This document shows positions 53,675-64,000 of a stretch of 64,000 nt of DNA, in pieces. The notes below the pieces were generated by a model, which did no database searches, had not been told where the DNA came from, and was given only the letters and a program-made list of their open reading frames with translations. Both the position numbers and the translations under genes were made by a program. Origin of the DNA: Accumulibacter sp. (GTDB taxonomy: Bacteria; Pseudomonadota; Gammaproteobacteria; Burkholderiales; Rhodocyclaceae); contig NZ_JAPUVI010000098.1 in NCBI RefSeq assembly GCF_029255285.1, positions 78,394 through 142,393 on the forward strand. Direction: 5' to 3'. The stretch's first letter is position 1, and the number at the start of each line of letters is the position of its first letter.

Positions 53675-55768
53675 TCAGGCGGCGATCATTCCGCTGTGCC
53701 GAAGTAAAGCGTCGACCTGGGGGTCGCGACCGCGAAAGGCGCGGAAGCTGTCAATCGCCGGGCGGCTGCCGCCGACCGACAGAACTTCGTCCAGGAAACG
53801 CTTGCCGGTACTCGGATCGAAGGCGTTGCCAGCCTCTTCGAAGGCGGCGTAGCAGTCGGCGGACAGGACTTCGGCCCACTTGTAACTATAGTAGCCGGCA
53901 CCGTAGCCACCGGCAAAGATGTGCGAAAAACCGTTCGCAAAGCGATGCCATTCAGGCGGGACGATCACCGCGACCTCGCGCCGCACGTCGGCCAGCAGGT
54001 CGCGGACGCTTCTGTCGCCGGCCGGATCGAAGTCGCTGTGCAGCCGCATGTCGAACAACGCGAACTCAATCTGGCGAAGCGTTTGCATGCCGCTCAGGAA
54101 GTTCTTGGCCGCCAGCATCTTGTCGAACAGTGCGCGTGGCAAGGGTTGGCCGGTGTCGATGTGGGCGGTCATCTGGGGCAGCACGCTCCACTCCCAGCAG
54201 TAGTTCTCCATGAACTGCGACGGCAACTCCACCGCGTCCCATTCGACGCCGTGAATGCCGGCGACGCCCAATTCGTCCACCCGTGTCAGAAGGTGGTGCA
54301 AGCCATGCCCGGTTTCATGGAAGAGCGTGATCACCTCGTCGTGCGTGAAAGTCGCCGGCAGCGGTTGGCCATCCCTTTCGCCGACCGGCCGCGAGAAGTT
54401 ACAGTTGAGGTAGGCGACCGGCGTTTGCACGCCGTCCGGCGGCGTGGCCAGTGATCGCATCGGCAGTCTTCGGCGCCCGATCGCTTCGTCCATCCAAGCT
54501 CCGGCGCGCTTGGTTTCACGTGCGTAGAGATCGAGATAGAACTGACCGATCAGTTCGCCGCTCAGCGTCTCGATACGGAAGAAGCGCACGTCTTCGTGCC
54601 AGACGGGCGCGCGATCCGGCTTCAGGCGAACGCCGAACAAGGTTTCGATGACCCGGAAAAGCCCGCCGAGAACCTTGTCTTCGGTGAAGTACTGCTTCAC
54701 TTCCTGCTCCGAAAAGGCATAGCGCGCTTGCAGGAGTTTCTCGGAAACGTAGGCGACATCCCAGGATTCCATCGTCTCGAGGCCGAGTTCGCTCTGCGCA
54801 AAGGCGCGCAGGTCGGCGACATCCTTCTCGGCGAAAGGCTTGGCCCTGGCCGCCAGGTCACGCAGGAAGTCGAGCACCTGCGGTACAGATTGTGCCATCT
54901 TCGGTACTAGCGAGACTTCGGCGAAGTTGACGTAGCCCAGTAGCTTCGCTTCCTCACGGCGTAGTTCGAGAATCCGCTGGATCAAGGGCGTGTTGTCGAG
55001 TTCAGCGGCGCCGAACTCGGCGGCACGTGTGGCGTAGGCGCGGTACAGCGTGGCACGCAGTCGGCGACTATCGGCGTATTGCAGTACCGGCAAATAGGAT
55101 GGCATGTGCAGCGTGAACTTCCAGCCATGCGCGCCGTCTCGCGCGGCCGCTTCGCGCGCCGCTTCCTGGATGTCTTGCGGCAAGCCAGCCAGTTCATCGA
55201 CGTCGGTCACCACTTCGGAGAAAGCATTCGTCGCGTCGAGCAAATTTTCCGAGAACTTGGCCGAGAGTTGAGCCAGTTCTTCGGCAATTGCCTGAAAGCG
55301 AGGTTTCAGGTTGTCTGGCAGCTCGGCGCCGGCGAGGCGGAAGTCGCGCACCTCATGGTCGATGATCTGGCGTCGAGCGGCGGACAAGGTCTTGTATTCC
55401 TCGCTCTCGGCGATCGCCTTGTACTTGGCGAACAGCTTCAGGTTCTGGCCGACTTCGGCGTAGAAACGCGAAACGTCGGGTAGCATCTGGTGGTAGGCCT
55501 CGCGCCAGGCCGGGACGTCATTCACCGAGTGGACGTGCCCGACGACCCCCCAGGCGCGCGACAGTTGCTCGAAGCCGTCGGCCAACGGTGCGGCGAAATC
55601 GTCCCAGGTCGCTGCCACCTCGTCAGACGTCAGGCGCTGGACGAGATCGCGGCAATCGGCGAGCAGCTTGCTGATTGCCGGCGGCACGTGGTCTGGCCTC
55701 AGTGCATCGAAGCGCGGCAGCGTGGAGAAGTCGAGAAGCGGGTTGTCGTGTAAGGCGTCGGAGGGCAT
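53675..55768 (-). CDS. prlC: Oligopeptidase A (M3 family)
   Basis: A 697-aa cytosolic zinc peptidase degrading signal peptides and other short peptides. The zinc site is LFHETGHGLHHLL (about 480-492, HExxH), with the downstream Glu in GVEWDAVELPSQFMENY. Start ATG 55768 gives MPSDALHDNPLLDFS, matching the family; the in-frame extension to 55963 lacks support. Confidence 0.94.
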   Translation of the reverse strand: MPSDALHDNPLLDFSTLPRFDALRPDHVPPAISKLLADCRDLVQRLTSDEVAATWDDFAAPLADGFEQLSRAWGVVGHVHSVNDVPAWREAYHQMLPDVSRFYAEVGQNLKLFAKYKAIAESEEYKTLSAARRQIIDHEVRDFRLAGAELPDNLKPRFQAIAEELAQLSAKFSENLLDATNAFSEVVTDVDELAGLPQDIQEAAREAAARDGAHGWKFTLHMPSYLPVLQYADSRRLRATLYRAYATRAAEFGAAELDNTPLIQRILELRREEAKLLGYVNFAEVSLVPKMAQSVPQVLDFLRDLAARAKPFAEKDVADLRAFAQSELGLETMESWDVAYVSEKLLQARYAFSEQEVKQYFTEDKVLGGLFRVIETLFGVRLKPDRAPVWHEDVRFFRIETLSGELIGQFYLDLYARETKRAGAWMDEAIGRRRLPMRSLATPPDGVQTPVAYLNCNFSRPVGERDGQPLPATFTHDEVITLFHETGHGLHHLLTRVDELGVAGIHGVEWDAVELPSQFMENYCWEWSVLPQMTAHIDTGQPLPRALFDKMLAAKNFLSGMQTLRQIEFALFDMRLHSDFDPAGDRSVRDLLADVRREVAVIVPPEWHRFANGFSHIFAGGYGAGYYSYKWAEVLSADCYAAFEEAGNAFDPSTGKRFLDEVLSVGGSRPAIDSFRAFRGRDPQVDALLRHSGMIAA

Positions 55769-55824
55769 GGAAATTCCGTGGATCGAGAGGAGCGCTGCGG
55801 CGGAGCGCAGCCGGGGAGTGCTGC

Positions 55825-56595
55825 CTATTCTACAAGGTCGCGATAGGCGTGCCACGAAGCATGGCCGAGCAACGGCATGAAAACGATCAAGCCGAAGAAC
55901 AATGTGAGAAAACCGAGTGCGGTCAAGACGACGACGATCGCGCCCCAGAACAGCATGACCCACAGGTTGGCGTCGACGGCACGCAGGCTGGTCAGCATGG
56001 CCGTCCGGAAGTTGATGGGCCGGTCGAGCAGCAAGGGCACGGAAACCACGGTCAGCGAAAAAACGCTCAGTGCCAGCGTGCCACCGCAGAGGATCCAGAT
56101 CAACAGCAGATCGCGGTGGTCGGTCGACAAGTGAATTTCAGCCAGCAAGCTGGGCAGGTCGGGCGTGATCGCCGGGGCCAGCAAGGCGAACAGCAGCGTC
56201 GACACGCGTTCCCAGGCCAGCCCGACGAGCGCCAGGAGCAGCCCCAATTTGGCGAGTTCGACCGCGTTGCGCCGGCCACCGGCGAGTGACGAGAAAAAGG
56301 TCGACGACTGACCCGCCGCGCAGCGCCGACTGATTTCGTACAGTCCACCGGCAAGCAAGGGCGCGATCAGAAAGAAGCCGGAAGTGGCGATGATGAACAT
56401 TCGTCCGTTGCGCCAGGCGAAAATCGTGATCAGGTCGCCGGCAATCGCAAACAGGAGTCCGTAGGCCAGGCTGGCGATCGGGTTGACGCGCAGATCCCGC
56501 CAGCCTGCCGCCAGCCAGGACAAGGGGCGGTCGAGCGAAACGCGGCGGACCTTGGGCGGCGTGCCGTGGGTAGCGGGAGTCAGATCTAGGCCCAT
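55825..56595 (-). CDS. DUF2189 membrane protein
   Basis: A 256-aa protein with about six membrane segments. A short basic N-terminus with WLAAGWRDLRVNPIASLAYG leads into the first helix, as in the DUF2189 family; related in shape to the BPSS1780-type proteins at 19-21 kb. AAGGAG five bases before ATG 56595 fixes the start. Function unknown. Lies between prlC and purC. Confidence 0.82.
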   Translation of the reverse strand: MGLDLTPATHGTPPKVRRVSLDRPLSWLAAGWRDLRVNPIASLAYGLLFAIAGDLITIFAWRNGRMFIIATSGFFLIAPLLAGGLYEISRRCAAGQSSTFFSSLAGGRRNAVELAKLGLLLALVGLAWERVSTLLFALLAPAITPDLPSLLAEIHLSTDHRDLLLIWILCGGTLALSVFSLTVVSVPLLLDRPINFRTAMLTSLRAVDANLWVMLFWGAIVVVLTALGFLTLFFGLIVFMPLLGHASWHAYRDLVE

Positions 56596-56662
56596 GCGAA
56601 CTCCTTGCCAAGATGATGGCTCCGCCACGGGACGCTGCCAGATCGAATGGTGGCCTGCCTTC

Positions 56663-57598
56663 TCATGCCACAAAAATCTCTCCGGTCAGTCGCTCGCACG
56701 CTTCGACGTACTTTGCCCGAGTGTGCTCGAGCACCGCGGCCGGCAAACGCGGCCCGGGCGCCTGCTTGTTCCAGGCCAGCGTTTCGAGGTAGTCGCGCAA
56801 ATATTGTTTGTCGTAGGACGGTGGATTGCTTCCCGGCCGCCAGGCATCGACCGGCCAAAAGCGCGACGAGTCCGGGGTCAGAGCCTCGTCGATCAGATGC
56901 AGGGTGCCCGCCGCATCGAGCCCGAATTCGAACTTGGTGTCGGCAATGATGATGCCGCGTTGCGCGGCATGTTCGGCTGCTGTGGCATACAGCTTGAGCG
57001 CAGCGTCGCGCGCCTGCACGGCAATCGCTTCACCGCTCGCCGTGCCCGCCGACAAGTCGGCAAACGCCGCGGCGCAGTCCGCCTGTGCTCGTTCAAAGGA
57101 AACGTTCTCGTCGTGATCGCCGAGCGCGGCCTTGGTGGCCGGGGTGAAGATCGCTTGCGGCAGCCGGCTCGCAAGTCGTAGTCCGACTGGCAGCCCGATC
57201 CCGCAAACGCGGCCGCTCGCCTGATAGTCCTTCCATCCCGAGCCGATCAGATAGCCGCGCACCACGGCCTCGATCGGCAAGGGTCGCAAGCGCTTGACGA
57301 CCAGTGCTCGGTCGCGCACCTGGTCCCGCTCTTCGACCCTGACCACGGATTCCGGATCGATGCCGGTGAGCTGGTTCGGGACGATGTCGGCCAGTTTGGC
57401 GAACCAGAAAGCGGCGAGCCGGGTCAGCACCTTGCCCTTGCCGGGAATCGGGTCGGGCAGGACGACGTCGAACGCCGAAATGCGGTCACTGGTGACGATC
57501 AGCAGCTTGTCGGCGTCGATGGCGTAGATGTCGCGCACCTTGCCACGGCCGAGCAGTGGCAGGCTCTTGATCGTCGATTCGAAGAGGGCGTCGGTCAC
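56663..57598 (-). CDS. purC: Phosphoribosylaminoimidazole-succinocarboxamide synthase
   Basis: SAICAR synthetase of purine synthesis, 311 aa. Starts with [24 protein letters not shown]; also [42 protein letters not shown] and the C-terminal [10 protein letters not shown] and [13 protein letters not shown]. Length fits the longer eukaryotic-like/betaproteobacterial form rather than the 237-aa E. coli enzyme. Confidence 0.95.
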   Translation of the reverse strand: MTDALFESTIKSLPLLGRGKVRDIYAIDADKLLIVTSDRISAFDVVLPDPIPGKGKVLTRLAAFWFAKLADIVPNQLTGIDPESVVRVEERDQVRDRALVVKRLRPLPIEAVVRGYLIGSGWKDYQASGRVCGIGLPVGLRLASRLPQAIFTPATKAALGDHDENVSFERAQADCAAAFADLSAGTASGEAIAVQARDAALKLYATAAEHAAQRGIIIADTKFEFGLDAAGTLHLIDEALTPDSSRFWPVDAWRPGSNPPSYDKQYLRDYLETLAWNKQAPGPRLPAAVLEHTRAKYVEACERLTGEIFVA

Positions 57599-57652
57599 TT
57601 GGCTGATCCGGTAGTCAAAGGTTGATCGCCCGCCAGCAGGCAGGCGATCGGA

Positions 57653-58990
57653 TTATAGGGCTTTCGCTTCCGTTGAGTGTTCTCCACCCTCTTCGCGGCG
57701 GAGCCGCTGGCGCATGCGCCGGATGCCGAAAACGGCAGCGGCGGCGACCAGCGGAATGGACACTGCGGCGGCGATCTCGGGCGACAGCGCCGGCAACACC
57801 GCCTTGCCACCTTTGGCGAGGTAGAGCACGAGTTGCGATGCGTAGTAGGTGATGGCGACGACCGACAGTCCTTCGACGGTTTCCTGCAGCCGCAGTTGCA
57901 GCCGGGCGCGCCGATTCATCTGCGTCAGTTGCTCCTGGTTCTGACGCTCGAGTTCGACGTCCACCCGGGTGCGCAGCAGTTCGCCGGTGCGCGCCAGCCG
58001 GTCGGAAAGGTCGTTCTGGCGACCGGCCATCGCGATGCAGGTCTGCATCGCCGGTAGCAGGCGGCGCTGCATCATCTCCTGAAAGGTCGGACAACCGTTG
58101 ACGCGCTGCTCGCGGAGTTCACCGATCCGCTGCATGACCAGATCGTGGTAGGCGCGCGCGGCCGCAAAGCGAAAGGTCGTCCGTGCCAACGAGTGCTCGA
58201 CTTCGGCCGCCAGCTTGCTCAGTTCGGCGAGCACCTGGCGCTCGTCGGCCGGCGATCGGGCCTGCCCGATATGGTCGACCATGTCGGCCAACTGGCTCTC
58301 GGCACACGTCAGCCAACCGCCGATTTCCTTGGCGACGGGAAGCGCCAGCAAGGCCAGCAACCGATAGGTTTCGATATCGAGCAGCCGCTGCACCGTCCGG
58401 CCGGCCTGCCTTTGCGTAAGCGCGACATCGAGCACGAGGAAGCGCGAGCAGCCGTGGTCGAAAATGAAGTCGGTGAATACCCAGGCAGCTCGATCGGCGA
58501 CTTGCGCCGCAACCATCTGGCGACCGGTTGGCGTCAGCCCGGCAGTGATGTCCTCCGGCGAAAGCTCGTGACTCGACCGCAACTCGACATGGGTGGCCAC
58601 CAGCAGTTGGCCAGGAATCGCCGACAGCACGCCGGCCGGAAGGACTTCCAGCGCGCTGACGTCCGGATGACTCGTTTCGCCAGCAGCCAGCGGACGAAAG
58701 ATCGTATAGCTCGAGAACTCGGTGTGCCTTTCCCAGCGCAGGATGAAACGGTCGGCCGCCAGCACCAGGTACGTGTCGGAAGAGGCGATGACGTCGCCTG
58801 CCACCGAATCGCCAATGCGCTGTCGCGTCGCACCGTCGTCGGGAATCCCCGCCGCAGGATGCGTAAACACCAGATGCGAAACCAGCACCGGACTGCGCAG
58901 CGGGATTGGCGGGCAAGCGTGAAACTCATCGTTCAGCCGTTCGCGCAGAGGGTGTGCGGCGAGTTCAGACAACGCGAATCCAGCGCTCAT
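57653..58990 (-). CDS. DUF3422 inner-membrane protein
   Basis: A 445-aa protein starting with ALSELAAHPLRERLNDEFHACPP and carrying FILRWERHTEFSSYTIF, the family's conserved opening. A long helical middle (about 200-380) leads to two C-terminal membrane helices (about 385-435). Function unknown; the fold suggests a membrane-anchored, Mg-transporter-like (CorA-shaped) topology, but this is conjecture. Confidence 0.82.
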   Translation of the reverse strand: MSAGFALSELAAHPLRERLNDEFHACPPIPLRSPVLVSHLVFTHPAAGIPDDGATRQRIGDSVAGDVIASSDTYLVLAADRFILRWERHTEFSSYTIFRPLAAGETSHPDVSALEVLPAGVLSAIPGQLLVATHVELRSSHELSPEDITAGLTPTGRQMVAAQVADRAAWVFTDFIFDHGCSRFLVLDVALTQRQAGRTVQRLLDIETYRLLALLALPVAKEIGGWLTCAESQLADMVDHIGQARSPADERQVLAELSKLAAEVEHSLARTTFRFAAARAYHDLVMQRIGELREQRVNGCPTFQEMMQRRLLPAMQTCIAMAGRQNDLSDRLARTGELLRTRVDVELERQNQEQLTQMNRRARLQLRLQETVEGLSVVAITYYASQLVLYLAKGGKAVLPALSPEIAAAVSIPLVAAAAVFGIRRMRQRLRREEGGEHSTEAKAL

Positions 58991-59054
58991 GGTCGGTCCC
59001 GAAAACGAAAAACCGCAGCACCCCTGAGGTGTGCCGCGGTCGCGACAGCGTCGA

Positions 59055-60119
59055 TCAGCGGACCGTCTGCTTCAGTTCGCCGCTCTGGTAGCGCTCGGCC
59101 ATCCGGTCGAGCGGGATGATCCGAATCTTGCTCGCCTGGCCCGCCGTACCAAAGGCTTCGAAGCGCGCGCGGCAGATCTTCTTGGCCGCCTCGCGGGCTG
59201 GCTTCAGGTAGTCGCGCGGGTCGAACTTCGACGGGTTTTCGGCAAAATAGCGGCGAATCGCGCCCGTCATCGCCAAGCGGATGTCGGTATCGATATTGAC
59301 CTTGCGCACGCCGTGCTTGATGCCGGTGACGATTTCCTCGACCGGCACGCCGTAGGTTTCTTTCATGTCGCCGCCGAACTCGCGGATTTCCGCCAGCAGT
59401 TCCTGTGGCACCGACGAAGATCCGTGCATTACCAGATGGCAATTCGGGATACGTTCGTGAATCTCCTTGATGCGCTGAATGGCAAGGATGTCGCCGGTCG
59501 GTTTCTTGGTGAACTTGTAGGCGCCGTGCGAAGTCCCGATGGCGATCGCCAGGGCGTCGCACTGCGTCTGCTTCACGAAGTCGGCCGCCTGCTCGACATC
59601 GGTCAACAGTTGCTCACGGGTCATCGTGCCCTCCGCGCCATGACCGTCCTCTTTGTCGCCGCGCATGGTTTCGAGCGAGCCGAGAACGCCGAGCTCGCCT
59701 TCGACCGAAACGCCGATCGCGTGCGCGAACTCGACGACCTTGCGCGTGACGTCGACGTTGTACTCGTAGGTCGCCACCGACTTGCCGTCAGCCATCAGCG
59801 AACCATCCATCATTACCGACGAAAAACCCGAGCGGATAGCGGCCATGCACACGGCCGGCGACTGACCGTGGTCCTGGTGCATGACGATGGGGATGTGCGG
59901 ATAGGCTTCGAGCGCCGCCAGAATCTGGTGGCGCAGGAAGGGTTCGCCGGCATACTTGCGGGCACCGGCGGAAGCCTGCATGATCACCGGCGCGTCGACT
60001 TCGCTCGCGGCTTCCATGATCGCCCACACCTGTTCCATGTTATTGACGTTGAAGGCGGGCAGCCCATAACCATTTTCCGCCGCGTGGTCCAGCAATTGAC
60101 GCATCGATACGATTGGCAT
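59055..60119 (-). CDS. fba: Class II fructose-bisphosphate aldolase, Calvin-cycle subtype
   Basis: A 354-aa zinc aldolase for glycolysis, gluconeogenesis and the Calvin cycle. Features: [27 protein letters not shown] (Zn ligand), [31 protein letters not shown] and [19 protein letters not shown]. These match the CBB-type class IIB subfamily rather than E. coli FbaA. Follows pyk on the same strand. Confidence 0.93.
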   Translation of the reverse strand: MPIVSMRQLLDHAAENGYGLPAFNVNNMEQVWAIMEAASEVDAPVIMQASAGARKYAGEPFLRHQILAALEAYPHIPIVMHQDHGQSPAVCMAAIRSGFSSVMMDGSLMADGKSVATYEYNVDVTRKVVEFAHAIGVSVEGELGVLGSLETMRGDKEDGHGAEGTMTREQLLTDVEQAADFVKQTQCDALAIAIGTSHGAYKFTKKPTGDILAIQRIKEIHERIPNCHLVMHGSSSVPQELLAEIREFGGDMKETYGVPVEEIVTGIKHGVRKVNIDTDIRLAMTGAIRRYFAENPSKFDPRDYLKPAREAAKKICRARFEAFGTAGQASKIRIIPLDRMAERYQSGELKQTVR

Positions 60120-60231
60120 GTCTTGTTTCTCCAGTAGATTGGTGCGTGAACGCGGGAATCGGCGTTTACCGAACTCCCGCCAAGGTTGTCACCGCGGACA
60201 CCTGCGTATCGCCGACCGGGCAATCAGCCGC

Positions 60232-61671
60232 TCAGTTCGTCCACGGCTTCTGATCGCCGACACGGACGATCTTCAAAGTATTTGTACCGCCGCTGGTGCC
60301 CATCGGTTCGCCGGCGGAAAGGACGATCAAGTCGCCTTTCACGACGATTCCCTCATTCATCAGCAATTCCTCGGCGTCGTGCAGCAGTTCGTCGCGCGTC
60401 GCCGGACGCTGCGTCATGAACAGCGGGAAAACTGCCCGATAGAGCGCCATCTTGGTCACCGCTTCGGGTTGCGGAGTGAGGGCATAAACCGGCACGCCAC
60501 AGTTGAGGCGACTCATCCAGAGCGCAGTGGCTCCCGATTCCGTGAGCGCGGCGATCGCCTTGACCTTCAGGTGGTGCGCCGTCCAGATCGCGGCCAGCGA
60601 GATGGTCTGATCGATGCGCGTGAACACCTGATTGAGAAACTCGCTGTCAAGTGTCACTTCGGCCGACTTCTCGGCTTCCAGGCAGATGCGCGCCATCGCT
60701 TCGACGGTCTCGACCGGATAGCGCCCGGCGGCCGTCTCGGCCGACAGCATCACGGCGTCGGTGCCGTCGAGCACCGCGTTGGCGACGTCGGAAACTTCGG
60801 CCCGCGTCGGCGTCGGCGAGTTGATCATCGACTCCATCATCTGCGTCGCGGTGATCGCCAGTTTGTTTTTCTCGCGCGCCAGCCGAATCATGCGTTTCTG
60901 AAGGGCTGGCACGGCAGCGTCGCCGACTTCGACAGCCAGGTCGCCACGAGCAACCATGATCCCGTCCGAGGCGGCGATGATTTCCTCAAGCGCGTCCACC
61001 GCCTCAACCCGCTCGATCTTGGCGATCGTGTGCGCGTGCCCGCCGGCGGCGTGAATCAGTTGCTTGGCCATATACATGTCGGCCGCGCTTTTGGGAAAGG
61101 AAACGGCCAGGAAGTCGACCTCCATGCGGGCCGCCGTCCGGATGTCTTCCATGTCCTTGGCGGTCAGTGCCGGCGCCGAAAGGCCGCCCCCCTGACGGTT
61201 GATTCCCTTGTTGTCGGACAACTCGCCGCCATGGCGAACGATAGTGAAAATCTCCGACCCGATGACTCGTTCGACATCGAGCACGATGCGGCCGTCGTCG
61301 AGCAGCAGGACGCTACCGGTCGATACGTCGCGCGTCAGATCCTTGTAATCGAGCCCGGCACGCTCGGCGTTGCCGAGCTCGCACTTGGCGTCGAGCACGA
61401 AACGCTGTCCGTCTTCAAGCCAGACCTTGCCGTCGGCAAATTTTCCGACACGGATCTTCGGCCCCTGGAGATCGGCGAGAATTCCCACCGCGCGCCCGAC
61501 ACGGGCGGCCACCTCGCGCACCATCTGGACGCGGGTTACGTGATCTTCGGGTTTGCCATGCGAAAAGTTGAGGCGTACGACGTCGACGCCGGCGCGGATT
61601 AGTTTTTCCAGGACAGCAGCGTCTGATGACGCCGGACCAAGGGTAGCGACGATCTTGGTGTCTCGGGACAT
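60232..61671 (-). CDS. pyk: Pyruvate kinase
   Basis: A 479-aa enzyme making pyruvate and ATP from phosphoenolpyruvate. It has TKIVATLGPASS at the N-terminus, RLNFSHG, the active-site IAKIERVEAVDALEEI with ARGDLAVEVG, TQMMESMI, and the C-terminal regulatory domain. Start ATG 61671 is preceded by AGGAAAC. Upstream lies a 293-base gap, then gap. Confidence 0.95.
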   Translation of the reverse strand: MSRDTKIVATLGPASSDAAVLEKLIRAGVDVVRLNFSHGKPEDHVTRVQMVREVAARVGRAVGILADLQGPKIRVGKFADGKVWLEDGQRFVLDAKCELGNAERAGLDYKDLTRDVSTGSVLLLDDGRIVLDVERVIGSEIFTIVRHGGELSDNKGINRQGGGLSAPALTAKDMEDIRTAARMEVDFLAVSFPKSAADMYMAKQLIHAAGGHAHTIAKIERVEAVDALEEIIAASDGIMVARGDLAVEVGDAAVPALQKRMIRLAREKNKLAITATQMMESMINSPTPTRAEVSDVANAVLDGTDAVMLSAETAAGRYPVETVEAMARICLEAEKSAEVTLDSEFLNQVFTRIDQTISLAAIWTAHHLKVKAIAALTESGATALWMSRLNCGVPVYALTPQPEAVTKMALYRAVFPLFMTQRPATRDELLHDAEELLMNEGIVVKGDLIVLSAGEPMGTSGGTNTLKIVRVGDQKPWTN

Positions 61672-61964
61672 AAGTTTCCTATGGGTATTCGTTTACGTGC
61701 TGAGCTGCTTACACGGCACGCCGCCTGCGGCTGGTGAACAGTCGGTGTCCAGCGAACGGGGCAATCGGGGTGGTCACCGCTCGGCAGACGATCGGCCGGG
61801 GGTTTCGGGCGGTGGCCGGAGCCTCCCTCCCTTTTCGCACGCCACCGGGTACAACAGGCCTCAGTGATGGGTCGGCGAGTTGTTGTCAAGGGGCGACGTT
61901 CGCGGACTCGTCTAGCGGGAAACGAGCGCATCGGGGGCGCCCGGGGGCGCCCCTTGCCGGCTGT
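61672..61964. other. Gap between gapA and pyk where pgk is expected; contains hairpin
   Basis: No gene is supported in these 293 bases. In many betaproteobacteria phosphoglycerate kinase (pgk) sits here. The region nearest gapA holds GGGGCGCC-CGGG-GGCGCCCC (61934-61953), an eight-base-pair GC stem just past the gapA stop that could act as a terminator, although no T-run follows. The pyk promoter presumably lies in the rest, but I found no clear boxes. Confidence 0.5.

Positions 61965-64000
<2,036 letters not shown>

Overview
The window reads as a chromosomal segment of a high-GC betaproteobacterium, most likely Rhodocyclales near Candidatus Accumulibacter, Dechloromonas or Azonexus. This is inferred from gene families and neighbourhoods: ThrH-type homoserine/phosphoserine enzyme, DUF2782-thrB next to polA, BPSS1780-type membrane proteins, AmgK/MurU wall recycling divergent from lptD-surA-pdxA-rsmA, dusB-fis-purH, minCDE, and a Calvin-type gap/fba cluster. 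No rRNA, tRNA or CRISPR array was recognised. The right end has aberrant G/C runs and looks like a poor-quality contig end.

Layout. 0.1-8.3 kb: HxlR regulator, coiled-coil secreted protein, thrH-purU, ABC-F ATPase, bacteriohemerythrin, polA. 8.4-17.7 kb: an accessory island between polA and DUF2782-thrB, holding an ISAs1 remnant, a decayed XRE antitoxin, a short RTX-like protein, an AT-rich run of tiny overlapping membrane-protein genes, a 1025-aa RTX protein and its HlyB/HlyD exporter. 18-23 kb: DUF2782, thrB, two BPSS1780-like membrane proteins and nadD-rsfS-rlmH-maf. 23-33.4 kb: hybrid histidine kinase coupled to azlCD, a bicarbonate transporter with its PII partner (sbtAB), cytochrome c4, three mobile-element remnants, and a 1200-aa indolepyruvate ferredoxin oxidoreductase. 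33.5-45.2 kb, minus strand: hemF, purD, purH, fis, dusB, minEDC, a UbiH-like hydroxylase, pepP, murU, amgK. 45.2-51.4 kb: lptD-surA-pdxA-rsmA. 51.4-64 kb, minus strand: DUF2892 and Crp/Fnr regulator with a well placed operator, xth, glutaredoxin-like protein, prlC, DUF2189, purC, DUF3422, fba, pyk, gap and partial tkt.

How it fits together. Most of the window is housekeeping: purine synthesis (purU, purD, purH, purC), threonine/serine metabolism, NAD and PLP synthesis, LPS and outer-membrane biogenesis, division-site selection, and central carbon flow. Many genes are coupled by ATGA or TGATG overlaps. The unusual part is the type I secretion island. There an AT-rich 5' segment (about 40% GC in sampled lines) is joined to a 70% GC RTX body, and a short paralogue keeps a Ca-binding motif and the putative export tail but no repeats. 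Other items to check are the frameshifted small membrane gene at 10.47 kb, the empty pgk slot between gap and pyk, the split of hemF from nadD, and the Crp/Fnr operator centred about -41.5 from a predicted start upstream of the DUF2892 gene.
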